8,922 nucleotides of DNA from Verrucomicrobiales bacterium (GTDB lineage Bacteria > Verrucomicrobiota > Verrucomicrobiia > Verrucomicrobiales > DEV007). The translations under genes were made by a program, and so were the position numbers. Below are positions 1-5,994 of this stretch, piece by piece. The notes beneath the pieces are model-generated. The model had not been told where the DNA came from. It saw only the letters and a list, made by a program, of their open reading frames with translations, and did no database searches. Numbering within the stretch: the first letter of the stretch is position 1; every line of letters begins with the position of its first letter. The stretch spans positions 1 to 8,922 of the forward strand of contig JAGNMT010000114.1 in the NCBI GenBank assembly GCA_017991025.1, given 5' to 3'.

Positions 1-126
1 TGCCTCCTCTACTTCACCGATATGTGGGGCACCTTCCCAGAGGTTCCCCCTCCGTATCCGGTCCTTTGGATCTCCTACAGCAGCGAAACCCGGGCTCCCT
101 TTGGGAGCGTCATCAACGCCAAGTGA
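1..126 (+). CDS. VWA-like / putative metallopeptidase-type protein, C-terminal end only
   Basis: The first frame is open from the window edge to TGA at 124-126 and encodes the last 41 residues of a protein whose start lies outside the window. The visible motifs are YFTDMWGTFPE, then PPPYPVLWISY, then APFGSVI near the end. From memory, this order (a YFTD...G.FPE strand-turn, a P.YPVLW strand and a final PFG..I) matches the C-terminal half of the VWA-like domain of predicted metal-dependent peptidases (DUF2201, COG3864), which also occur in phages and are often encoded beside a MoxR-type AAA ATPase. The metal-binding motif would lie upstream and cannot be seen. The next gene starts 3 nt after the stop, which suggests co-transcription. 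Family assignment rests on about 40 residues, so it is moderate; that this is a real coding end is more certain. Confidence 0.6.
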   Translation, partial: CLLYFTDMWGTFPEVPPPYPVLWISYSSETRAPFGSVINAK

Positions 127-129
127 ATC

Positions 130-279
130 ATGAAATCGAAATCTCAACTCTCTGCCGAACTCATGGCCGGCAACACTTCCGACTGGACCCGAGAAGATGT
201 TGAAGTGATCTCCGATCTTGCCGTTGCATTCACCGCAAAAAACCTCAAACGGGCCCAGGAAGCCTACGAAAAAGCCTGA
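130..279 (+). CDS. Small hypothetical protein, 49 aa
   Basis: An ATG three bases after the preceding stop opens a 49-residue reading frame ending in TGA at 277-279. The product is mostly helical in character, with a polar N-terminus (MKSKSQLSAEL), a central WTREDVEVISDLAVAF stretch and a basic amphipathic tail ending in AQEAYEKA. No signal peptide, membrane segment or cysteine motif is visible. I do not recognise the family. Support comes from its tight spacing behind the upstream gene, C/G-rich third codon positions like its neighbours, and the absence of a competing frame. There is no Shine-Dalgarno sequence, so translation is probably coupled to the upstream gene. A role in the phage early region is inference from position only. 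Confidence 0.55.
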   Translation: MKSKSQLSAELMAGNTSDWTREDVEVISDLAVAFTAKNLKRAQEAYEKA

Positions 280-286
280 TTCGCTC

Positions 287-323
287 CCCGCTGGCTCCGG
301 ATCCGTCCGGAGACAGTAGCGGG
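287..323 (+). promoter_or_regulatory. Two-tier RNA hairpin in the leader of the coiled-coil gene
   Basis: CTCCGGA (295-301) and TCCGGAG (306-312) form a perfect 7-bp stem closed by the four-base loop TCCG. Outside it, CCCGCT (287-292) pairs perfectly with AGCGGG (318-323), separated from the inner stem by short internal loops of 2 and 5 nt. The element fills most of the 80-nt gap between the stop at 279 and the ATG at 360. No U-tract follows, so it is not an ordinary intrinsic terminator. It could be an mRNA processing or stability element, a protein-binding operator, or an attenuator. The pairing is seen directly; the function is unknown. Confidence 0.45.
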
Positions 324-359
324 CGGAATAGCCGCAATCAAAATCAAAACCTACCTACC

Positions 360-1439
360 ATGTCAAAAAATACTGAACTCACCGAACCGGATGCACCGGA
401 ATCCCCGAACGCCTTCTTGATCATGACGAAACTTGAGGCCGTCGGCACCATGAAGCCTGCGGACCTTTTCAAGAGCGAAAGCAAAACGCTCGAATTGGCC
501 GTCGATCAAATCTCCGAATACTGCCTGTCGTTTAAGCCCGACATGACCGTGAAGAAAGACCGTGAGGCCGTCCGCAGCCTCGCCGCCACGATCGCCCGCA
601 CCAAAGTCTTCCTCGACGATTCCGGAAAAGAGCTCCTCGAGGAGGCCAAGGCGCTGACCGATCGCGTGAATGGCCAGCGCCGATGGGCCCGGGAAAAGCT
701 CGATGAACTCAAGGATACCGTCCGGAAGCCCCTCACTGAATTCGAGGAGGCCGAGAAGCGCCTCGCTGAGCGCAAGGTGCAAGTCATGGAGCAGATCGCC
801 GGTCTCTCCGATGGTATCGACACCCTTTCGAGCGGGAACATCGAGGAGCGGATTTCGACCCTCACCACCCTCTTCATCGGAGACCTCGAAGAATTTCCGG
901 ACATCGCCGACAAGGCGAAGATGAAGATCGTGACCGCCAGAGCTCGTCTCGAAAAAGCGCTCCCGTTGGCCCTGGCCCGTGAGGCGGCCGAGCTGAAGGC
1001 CGAACAGGACCGCATCGCCGCTGAAGCCGAAGCCCGCCGGATCCACGAGGAGCAAATCGCCAAGGACGCTGCCGACAAGGCCAAGGCTGACGCCGAGGAG
1101 AAAGCCGCGGCCGACGCCAAGAAGGCCAAGGAGGACGCGGACGCTGCCGCAGCGAAAGCGAAGGCCGATTCCGACGCGGCGATCGCCAAGGCTGAGGCTG
1201 ATGCTGCGAAGGCGAAGCGTGACGCTGAGTTTGCCGTTGAGGCCGAGAAGGCACGGGCCAGGGCCGAAAGGCAAGCCGAGGAGGAGGCTGAGCAAAAGCG
1301 GGCTGCCGACAAAAAGCACCGCGAGAGGATACTGGAGGAAGCAGCCGAGGACATTCGCAATGTGTGGAATGAGCCAGGCAAATCCCTCGTCGAAGCCATC
1401 GCCGAAGGCAAAATCCGTCACGTCTCAATCCAGTTCTGA
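360..1439 (+). CDS. Phage early-region coiled-coil protein, 359 aa
   Basis: The protein has a short acidic N-terminus, then a helical domain at about residues 35-140 with the pattern VKKDREAVRSLAATIARTKVFLDDSGKEL...RKPLTEFEEAEK, then an Ala/Lys/Glu coiled coil at about 205-320 rich in AKAD and AEKA steps. It closes with a conserved-looking end (ILEEAAEDI...LVEAIAEGKIRHVSIQF). A middle part beginning S.A..IAR.K..LD..GK and finishing with an AIA.G.I..V.I.F tail is what I recall of a widespread family of phage coiled-coil proteins encoded near single-strand annealing or exonuclease genes. Its biochemical role is not established to my knowledge; the match is from memory. The ATG at 360 follows an unusual leader (AAACCTACCTACC) with no Shine-Dalgarno. 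Its stop overlaps the next start by one base (TGATG), indicating coupled translation. The protein should be cytoplasmic, with no membrane segment. Confidence 0.85.
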   Translation: MSKNTELTEPDAPESPNAFLIMTKLEAVGTMKPADLFKSESKTLELAVDQISEYCLSFKPDMTVKKDREAVRSLAATIARTKVFLDDSGKELLEEAKALTDRVNGQRRWAREKLDELKDTVRKPLTEFEEAEKRLAERKVQVMEQIAGLSDGIDTLSSGNIEERISTLTTLFIGDLEEFPDIADKAKMKIVTARARLEKALPLALAREAAELKAEQDRIAAEAEARRIHEEQIAKDAADKAKADAEEKAAADAKKAKEDADAAAAKAKADSDAAIAKAEADAAKAKRDAEFAVEAEKARARAERQAEEEAEQKRAADKKHRERILEEAAEDIRNVWNEPGKSLVEAIAEGKIRHVSIQF

Positions 1440-1756
1440 TGAAGACCATCCACACTCTCACGATCGGGGACAGAAAGGACATACCGCCCAGCATCTCAAA
1501 GCCCGCCAATCGCGCTGCTAAGGCAAAGCATCACGGGTATTACACCGGTCTGGTTTCGTGGGAAGGAATGAAAAAGTTCGAGGTCATCGAAAGCGTTTAC
1601 GCTCATTACTTCAACGAGAAAACCGGATCGGTGGTTTCCGATTCAACGGCCAGAAAGCACTGGAAACCGCATTACAAACGAACCCCAATGAAGTGCATCG
1701 TCGCTATCCCGTGGGATGAGTATTGCCTCCACATCGCCAAAACCGCACTGAAATGA
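1439..1756 (+). CDS. Hypothetical phage protein, 105 aa
   Basis: The start ATG shares its A with the upstream stop codon (TGATG at 1437-1441), and the stop overlaps the next start as ATGA (1753-1756), so this gene sits in the middle of a translationally coupled series. The product is basic, with an N-terminal MKTIHTLTIGDRKDIP segment, a central YYTGLVSWEGMKKFEVIESVYAHYF portion and a Lys/His/Arg-rich stretch (ARKHWKPHYKRTPMKC). Aromatic residues are frequent and two isolated cysteines are present, without a zinc-finger spacing. I do not recognise the family. A nucleic-acid-binding role would suit the charge but is speculation. Confidence 0.75.
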   Translation: MKTIHTLTIGDRKDIPPSISKPANRAAKAKHHGYYTGLVSWEGMKKFEVIESVYAHYFNEKTGSVVSDSTARKHWKPHYKRTPMKCIVAIPWDEYCLHIAKTALK

Positions 1757-1989
1757 AAACCCTCGAACAAATCATCGCCGGGATCCAGTCCCGTGAGGAT
1801 CTCGATCGAGTAATGAACACCGCCCGGCTGGCCGCGCAAGCGGCTGGCCGGAAACGGCGGAAGGTCTCACTCCTCGCCGACAAGCTCCTTTGCATCCAGG
1901 CCGAGAAACATCACCGCGACGTTCTCCGTGAACTCCGGATCCGACAATTCGACATTGAAGACACCTTTGACCTCGATGCCGCTGCCTAA
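1753..1989 (+). CDS. Hypothetical small helical protein, 78 aa
   Basis: The chosen ATG overlaps the upstream stop in ATGA. An in-frame ATG at 1723 lies 34 bases inside the upstream gene and would add ten residues with no support, so it was not used. The protein is almost wholly helical in character: an N-terminal amphipathic part (MKTLEQIIAGIQSREDLDRVM), a basic patch AAGRKRRKVSLLADKLL in the middle, and an acidic end (FDIEDTFDLDAAA). There is one cysteine and no membrane segment. The basic centre with an acidic tail is a layout seen in small phage DNA-associated proteins, but I recognise no family and assign no function. Confidence 0.75.
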   Translation: MKTLEQIIAGIQSREDLDRVMNTARLAAQAAGRKRRKVSLLADKLLCIQAEKHHRDVLRELRIRQFDIEDTFDLDAAA

Positions 1990-2012
1990 GTACACACTGA
2001 CCATCCAAAGAA

Positions 2013-2435
2013 ATGACCGCTGAAACCCCCACCCGCCAAAACAACCGCGTCATCACCCAGAAGGGCCAACCCTTTGAGGATTGGTGGCATCCCATCGAAC
2101 TCTACCTGACCGATCGCAGCCCCGTCTTCCGATCATTCAAGATCGTCGGAGCGGCCGCCGTCCTGGGGAACGATCTTTTCGTGTCCCACGACACTGCCTT
2201 CATGACGGTGGTTCGACATGGAGCTGACTCCCTTCTGATCTCCGGGTTTATTGTCGATTCCCGGAACAAGACCGGATCCGATCCGTCAGGGTTTCATTTC
2301 TTCGAGGCCGAGCTGGACATCAAAGACAGTAAGATCGCCTGGAGGATCGCGGCTTTGCTGGACAATGTCTTCAACTGCTCGCCGCTTGATCCTGATCATC
2401 AGGATGAACTCGAGCGACTCCTGTTTTCAACTTGA
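2013..2435 (+). CDS. Hypothetical phage protein, 140 aa; last gene of the forward block
   Basis: The reading frame begins at an ATG preceded by CCATCCAAAGAA, 23 nt after the previous stop; a weak A/G-rich AAAGAA precedes the start but no true Shine-Dalgarno. The product looks like a compact alpha/beta protein: a polar N-terminus, then FEDWWHPIELYLTDRSPVF, several beta-like hydrophobic strands (FKIVGAAAVLG, DSLLISGFIVDS, GFHFFEAELDI) and a helical end (IAWRIAALLDNVF...LERLLFST). There is no membrane segment and no catalytic motif I recognise. It is immediately followed by the terminator that ends this transcription unit. Function unknown. Confidence 0.8.
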   Translation: MTAETPTRQNNRVITQKGQPFEDWWHPIELYLTDRSPVFRSFKIVGAAAVLGNDLFVSHDTAFMTVVRHGADSLLISGFIVDSRNKTGSDPSGFHFFEAELDIKDSKIAWRIAALLDNVFNCSPLDPDHQDELERLLFST

Positions 2436-2463
2436 ATTTTTCAGACCTGTAGGTAGGTTTGAA

Positions 2464-2484
2464 ATAAGGGCGGCACACCCTTAT
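2464..2484. repeat. 7-bp inverted repeat between the convergent blocks
   Basis: ATAAGGG (2464-2470) and CCCTTAT (2478-2484) are perfect inverted copies with a 7-nt loop. On the minus strand the stem is followed by TTCAAA rather than a U-tract, so it would be at most a weak stop for transcripts coming from the terminase side. It lies just upstream of the strong forward terminator and may simply add structure to the shared 3' ends. Confidence 0.3.
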
Positions 2485-2492
2485 CATCTGGG

Positions 2493-2530
2493 AGAGCGGC
2501 ATCAGCAATGATGCCGCTCTTTTTGTTTTT
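2493..2530 (+). terminator. Intrinsic terminator ending the forward block
   Basis: AGAGCGGCATCA (2493-2504) pairs perfectly over 12 bp with TGATGCCGCTCT (2509-2520) around a GCAA loop, a GNRA-type tetraloop. The stem is followed at once by TTTTGTTTTT (2521-2530). This is a canonical rho-independent terminator for transcription to the right. On the opposite strand no T-run follows the stem, so it should not efficiently stop the terminase transcript, which ends its coding part only 5 nt away at 2535. Confidence 0.92.
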
Positions 2531-2534
2531 CAAC

Positions 2535-4367
2535 TCAATCCAAAAGCCCCGTCAATTTCGCCGCGGCAATCTGCATCCGTTCGCAGTCGGCCAAGTGCTC
2601 CTCCCGCTTCGATCGCCATTCGAATTTCTCATTGCCGTTCTTGTCGACAGAAATGTGGCGGTAATATGCCATGACCTGCAGCCGGTAAACCTCGTCCGCT
2701 CCCTTGTCGATCTCCCACCCGGGGATGATGCCGTAGAGGTAGGAGTCCAAAAGGTCGCACGTCGACGGTTTCGAGAAGTGATAAAGCGGGATGTTTCCAA
2801 ACCGCCCCTCGTCTCGAGTACCCTGCGCGGGATCCACCCATGAGACGTTGGTAATGCTTTTCACTGGACCGTCCGGACCAGCCTCCGTGAAGAACTCTCG
2901 GTGATCTCCCCGGAAGGCCTTCCACCGGCATTCTGACTGCAGCACGTAACCGTAGACCTCCGTGGCCCAATGGGCGGCATCGATCACGATGTCATCGGGG
3001 CTGACTCCCCATTCTCGCGCCATCTGGTTGATTTCGGCGATCGTGTAAAGTTTCGCTGAAGCGAGCCGTCGAGACCGGCCGGTTGGGCCCCATGCCCGAA
3101 TGACTGACCAAAAGTGACGCCCGCCTTTCCCCTGGACATCGTTTGTCATGATGATCCGGCTCACCTCGAATCCTTCAACGGTGAATCGAACTCGCCGCAT
3201 CGGGGATGGTTCGATCGCCGCAGCCATGGCCTGAAAGGCCGTGATGTCATAGTCACCGACCCGCTCATCTATCGTCCCGAGATCTTTCGCGAACCGGAAT
3301 TCATCGGTCCACACCTGTCCGCGAGTCTCGTTGTAGTGATCTTTGAGCGGTTGGAATGCACCGATCCGGAACGCCGCCATCGCTTCATGGTATTCCTTCA
3401 CCTGATCGGTCCACGACGGCCACCACGGCAAAAGGGCATTCCACTGATAAGATCGGACGTTTTTGGCGTGTTTTCGGTTCTGGGAAACCCATTTCCCCGA
3501 ATTTGAAAGGAGTTTCCTGTCCTTCGGGTTATCCCGCCACTCTTTTGCGCATCCGGGGCACTTATATCGAACCGTCTCCAAAAGACGGTCAAAAACGATC
3601 TTCCCGTCTTTCACGGTCTCGTCATTTTCATCCCACTTCAGCCCGCCGGCCGATTTCCGGTCTCCCCAATCAAGCGCAAACTCCGCTTTGCAGTCCGGGC
3701 ACTTGCAATGCCACTGGTTTTGGGATCCGGCCAGGTAGAACCGGTGCATCTGGTCATTTGCGAGGCTCGGAGTCGAAACCACGACCTTTTTGTAGGAATG
3801 CGGGAACGATCGGGTCCGCTTCGAGACCATCTGGACGGCCCCGGGCTTCCATGAGCGCACTTCGTCGAGGAAGATGTAACGGTACGGCGTCGACTGCAGG
3901 TTTGCCGGAGAATCCGCTCCGCAAATCACCAGCGGAGCACCCGGGAAGTAAATCGTCGTTGTGGTCCGGTCATATCGTCCATCCGGAACCTTCGTGATGA
4001 CCGGTGCACACATATCGATGGCCGGCATGATCCGCATTCTCGCGATCTTGCGGGCTTCGCCTTGGTTGGTCGTCACCCAAAGGATAGGGCCCGGGTCTTC
4101 AGCGATCGCCCAGAGCAAAAGGGCAATCAGCGTCTCAGTCTTGGCGCTCTGCGCCGAACACATGCACGTGATCTCATTGACGGCGGGATTTTTGAAGTCC
4201 TCCGTGATCTGCCGGAGAAAAATCGACTGACTGGAGTCCCACTTTACGACGGTTGCGTTGCGGGGGAGAGAGACATTGCGCTCGGCCCACTCCCAAGGCT
4301 GCAAGTCTCCCGTAGGTCTCGCAGTTGAGCATAAACTTTCGACCAAAACGCTTTTTTTTTTGCCCAA
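2535..4367 (-). CDS. Terminase large subunit, lambda gpA-type (packaging ATPase and nuclease)
   Basis: This is the motor and nuclease that cuts concatemeric phage DNA and pumps it into the prohead through the portal. Visible in order, numbered from the TTG start: PWEWAERNVSLP (24-35) as in gpA N-termini; a variant Walker A, CSAQSAKT (70-77), with lysine at 76; Walker B YIFLDEV (164-170) with D168/E169; coupling motif VVVSTPS (195-201); a zinc-ribbon-like pair of clusters, CKCPDC (221-226) and CPGC (270-273); then a nuclease domain with likely metal ligands D410 (TNDVQ), D463 (IVIDAAH) and D594 (HLADCE). Length, 610 residues, fits the family (lambda gpA is about 640). The only start codons before the conserved region are TTGs; 4367 is the first after an in-frame stop at 4395-4397. 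The frame is -1 relative to the small subunit, with a 124-bp overlap, so translation may depend on slippage at the A10 tract. Confidence 0.93.
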   Translation of the reverse strand: MGKKKSVLVESLCSTARPTGDLQPWEWAERNVSLPRNATVVKWDSSQSIFLRQITEDFKNPAVNEITCMCSAQSAKTETLIALLLWAIAEDPGPILWVTTNQGEARKIARMRIMPAIDMCAPVITKVPDGRYDRTTTTIYFPGAPLVICGADSPANLQSTPYRYIFLDEVRSWKPGAVQMVSKRTRSFPHSYKKVVVSTPSLANDQMHRFYLAGSQNQWHCKCPDCKAEFALDWGDRKSAGGLKWDENDETVKDGKIVFDRLLETVRYKCPGCAKEWRDNPKDRKLLSNSGKWVSQNRKHAKNVRSYQWNALLPWWPSWTDQVKEYHEAMAAFRIGAFQPLKDHYNETRGQVWTDEFRFAKDLGTIDERVGDYDITAFQAMAAAIEPSPMRRVRFTVEGFEVSRIIMTNDVQGKGGRHFWSVIRAWGPTGRSRRLASAKLYTIAEINQMAREWGVSPDDIVIDAAHWATEVYGYVLQSECRWKAFRGDHREFFTEAGPDGPVKSITNVSWVDPAQGTRDEGRFGNIPLYHFSKPSTCDLLDSYLYGIIPGWEIDKGADEVYRLQVMAYYRHISVDKNGNEKFEWRSKREEHLADCERMQIAAAKLTGLLD

Positions 4368-4984
4368 TCGCCGAGGCTGAACCGGTGCAGCGCCTCAATG
4401 TTGGTTTGCCGGATCAATTTCCTGGCTTCCGGGACATCGAGACCGGCCACCAGCGGAGCAACGAGGTGTTCGGCGTCCTTGAGGTGCTGAACGGCCCCGC
4501 TCCACGCCTGGCTGATGATCTTCATGACCTCATCGACGTGCATGTAGTCTCCCATCTCGCGCTGAAGCTCAAAAAGCTCCCGCTGCAGCTTCACGTCAGC
4601 CAATTCTCGCTTGGCACGGCGCTCACCGGCCAGCTCCTCGTCGTCGACCGAGTAATTTTCCTTGTTGATCTCGTAGAATTCCTTCCACGCGGCCATCGGA
4701 TACTTGCCGTCAGCCGTTTTTTTCGGGCAGCCTTCTTTCCGGAGAAGCCGAGAGATGGTTGACCTCGAGCAACTGAGGAAATCCGCCAATTCCTGTTGGG
4801 ACGTCAAGTGAGCCTTGCCCCGGAGCGCCTTTTTGACGGGTTTCTTTTTCGGGGCATTCGCCTTTTTGGGAGTCCCCTTCTTTTTTGGTGGCAAAACCTT
4901 CTTTTTGACGACCCTGGCGGGCACCTTCTTGGCCGCAATCTTCTTGCGAGGAGGCTTCGCCTTTGCTTTTGGTTTTGCTGCCAT
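4244..4984 (-). CDS. Terminase small subunit, Nu1-like, with lysine-rich N-terminal tail
   Basis: Small terminase subunits recognise the packaging site and recruit the large subunit. This 246-residue protein has a tail of about 57 residues dominated by Lys, Ala and Pro (AAKPKAKAKPPRKK, VVKKKVLPPKKK), resembling histone-H1-like proteins. A helix-turn-helix follows at about 59-86 (LTSQQELADFLSCSRSTISRLLRKEGCP) with a following YPMAAWKEFYE segment as in Nu1/excisionase-like folds. A charged helix comes next at about 116-145 (GERRAKRELADVKLQRELFELQRE), then an alpha-helical end. Lambda Nu1 is 181 residues; most of the extra length is the tail. The ATG at 4984 lies 27 nt after the preceding stop, without a clear Shine-Dalgarno. 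The last 35 residues, after the A10 tract, end in a low-complexity SGPSAMSLSPATQPS and may be the less relevant branch if slippage occurs. Assignment rests on the HTH layout and adjacency to the large subunit. Confidence 0.78.
   Translation of the reverse strand: MAAKPKAKAKPPRKKIAAKKVPARVVKKKVLPPKKKGTPKKANAPKKKPVKKALRGKAHLTSQQELADFLSCSRSTISRLLRKEGCPKKTADGKYPMAAWKEFYEINKENYSVDDEELAGERRAKRELADVKLQRELFELQREMGDYMHVDEVMKIISQAWSGAVQHLKDAEHLVAPLVAGLDVPEARKLIRQTNIEALHRFSLGDWAKKKAFWSKVYAQLRDLRETCSLGSGPSAMSLSPATQPS
4352..4361 (-). other. Ten-A tract in the terminase overlap; candidate -1 slippage site
   Basis: On the minus strand the small-subunit frame reads GCA AAA AAA AAA GCG, giving overlapping A AAA AAA heptamers in the correct register for -1 ribosomal slippage. 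After a -1 shift the reading becomes AAA AGC GTT, which is exactly the large-subunit frame. Runs of nine or more A also promote RNA-polymerase slippage. A fused product would be about 816 residues. I see no ideally placed upstream Shine-Dalgarno stimulator and could not compute downstream structure. A missing base in a homopolymer is the main alternative. Confidence 0.45.
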
Positions 4985-5011
4985 CTAAATTCCGGGAATA
5001 GACCCCGACCG

Positions 5012-5992
5012 TTACCAAAAGTTGACCACGCCGCCACCACCGGATGGGAATGTCATGTTGGATCCTGCGGTGTGGCTGGAGAGATCGGAGGTGGCGGCGG
5101 ACGAGAGGGTGCCGGATCCGCCGACGATGCGGCCCTGCATTCTGATGTTGCCATTGTTGGTCGTAACGACTCCTGAATTGCTGACGATGGAGCCTCCGCT
5201 GGCGTTGGTCGTGACCGTGCCGTCGTTGGTCGTGACCGTGCCCCCCGAGGCGTTCGTCGTGATCGTGCCCCCCGAGGCGTTCGTCGTGACAGTGCCGTCG
5301 TTCGTCGTGACAGTATTAGAATTCGTCGTGACCGTGCCCCCGCTTGCGTTCGTTATAATCGAGGCATTATTCGTTCCGACTGCGCCTGCATTCGTCGTGA
5401 TCGCGCCAGCACTGTTTGTCCCGACGCTCCCCCCACTTGCATTCGTGGTGATCGTGCCACCGTTATTCGTATCGACTGCGCCTGCATTCGTCGTAATCGT
5501 GCCCCCAGTTGCGTTCGTCCCGACGGTGCCACCACTTTCGTTCGTCCCGACCGTGCCATTGTTAGTCGTGATCGAGCCAGCATTCGTGGTGATTGTTCCG
5601 CTTGCATTGTTATTTGTTACAACGCCAGAGTTAGATGTGATAGATGCCCCGCCGCTGTTCTGAGTGACGACAGCTCCAGATGAAACTGATCCAATAATAC
5701 TACCACTAGAATTATCCGTAACGGTTACACCAGACCCGACCGTTGTTATTGTCCCTTGGTTGTATATAAGTGGAACTGCTATCGTAAGAGATGTAAGTGT
5801 TACACCAGCATAAATATTCACTGAATCACAGTTGAACGAGAATCCGCTGCACGTTCCCTCATAAATAAGTCCATTGTCACCAGTAGTCGGAACCGCATTA
5901 TGTGGTGTCGTATAGGCAGAATCCTCAAACCAGTTAGCAGCAGTATCACCGTCGCTCGATCCCCCATTGGTAGATGAAAAATATAAGTCCAT
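5012..5992 (-). CDS. Repetitive beta-solenoid-type fibre or surface protein, 326 aa
   Basis: Residues 1-110 form a non-repetitive start (MDLYFSSTNGG...NWFEDSAY), with two cysteines at 48 and 55. Residues about 112-279 are some 19 units of 7-9 residues following [A/S/N/D]xGG[T/S][V/I]xTN, for example ASGGTITTN and DGTVTTN. A glycine-rich end (SGGGGVVNFW) closes the protein. Alternating hydrophobic V/I with inward-facing spacing and TN turns is what a beta-helix or beta-solenoid would need, as in many phage tail spikes and fibres; this fold is inference. It begins 2 nt after the stop of the tail-fibre gene (ATG at 5992); a GTG at 6028 would overlap that gene by 34 nt and was rejected. A fibre, spike or receptor-binding role fits its place. 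The first third is markedly more AT-rich than the repeat part, hinting at mosaic origin. Confidence 0.78.
   Translation of the reverse strand: MDLYFSSTNGGSSDGDTAANWFEDSAYTTPHNAVPTTGDNGLIYEGTCSGFSFNCDSVNIYAGVTLTSLTIAVPLIYNQGTITTVGSGVTVTDNSSGSIIGSVSSGAVVTQNSGGASITSNSGVVTNNNASGTITTNAGSITTNNGTVGTNESGGTVGTNATGGTITTNAGAVDTNNGGTITTNASGGSVGTNSAGAITTNAGAVGTNNASIITNASGGTVTTNSNTVTTNDGTVTTNASGGTITTNASGGTVTTNDGTVTTNASGGSIVSNSGVVTTNNGNIRMQGRIVGGSGTLSSAATSDLSSHTAGSNMTFPSGGGGVVNFW
5156..5659 (-). repeat. Tandem coding repeats of 21 and 27 nt
   Basis: The region encodes about 19 imperfect units of 7, 8 or 9 codons ending in TTN, GTN or similar. On the plus strand the most regular part is at about 5210-5345, where CGTTCGTCGTGA recurs with 21- or 27-nt spacing and CCCCCCGAGG occurs twice 27 nt apart. 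Every unit keeps the frame, so length variation by slippage or recombination would alter fibre length without disrupting the gene. Confidence 0.85.
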
Positions 5993-5994
5993 AA

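Noticed and set aside
363..1421. A 352-codon open frame antisense to the coiled-coil gene
   Set aside because: It is a shadow created by the Ala/Lys/Glu codon pattern of the sense gene. Its product is Leu/Gly/Phe-rich without any domain, and the sense frame has coupled neighbours and a recognisable layout.
1723..1752. Earlier ATG for the 78-aa protein
   Set aside because: It lies inside the upstream gene; the ATGA overlap at 1753 matches the coupling used by its neighbours.
2508..2843. A 111-codon plus-strand frame starting in the terminator
   Set aside because: It begins within the terminator hairpin and is antisense to the conserved end of the terminase large subunit.
5156..5659. Repeat array considered as a CRISPR
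   Set aside because: Units are contiguous, in frame and protein-coding, with no unique spacers of constant length.
5022..5663. A 213-codon plus-strand frame of Val/Pro/Thr repeats
   Set aside because: It mirrors the in-frame tandem repeats of the minus-strand fibre gene; the minus frame has a non-repetitive head, correct coupling to the upstream gene and plausible composition.
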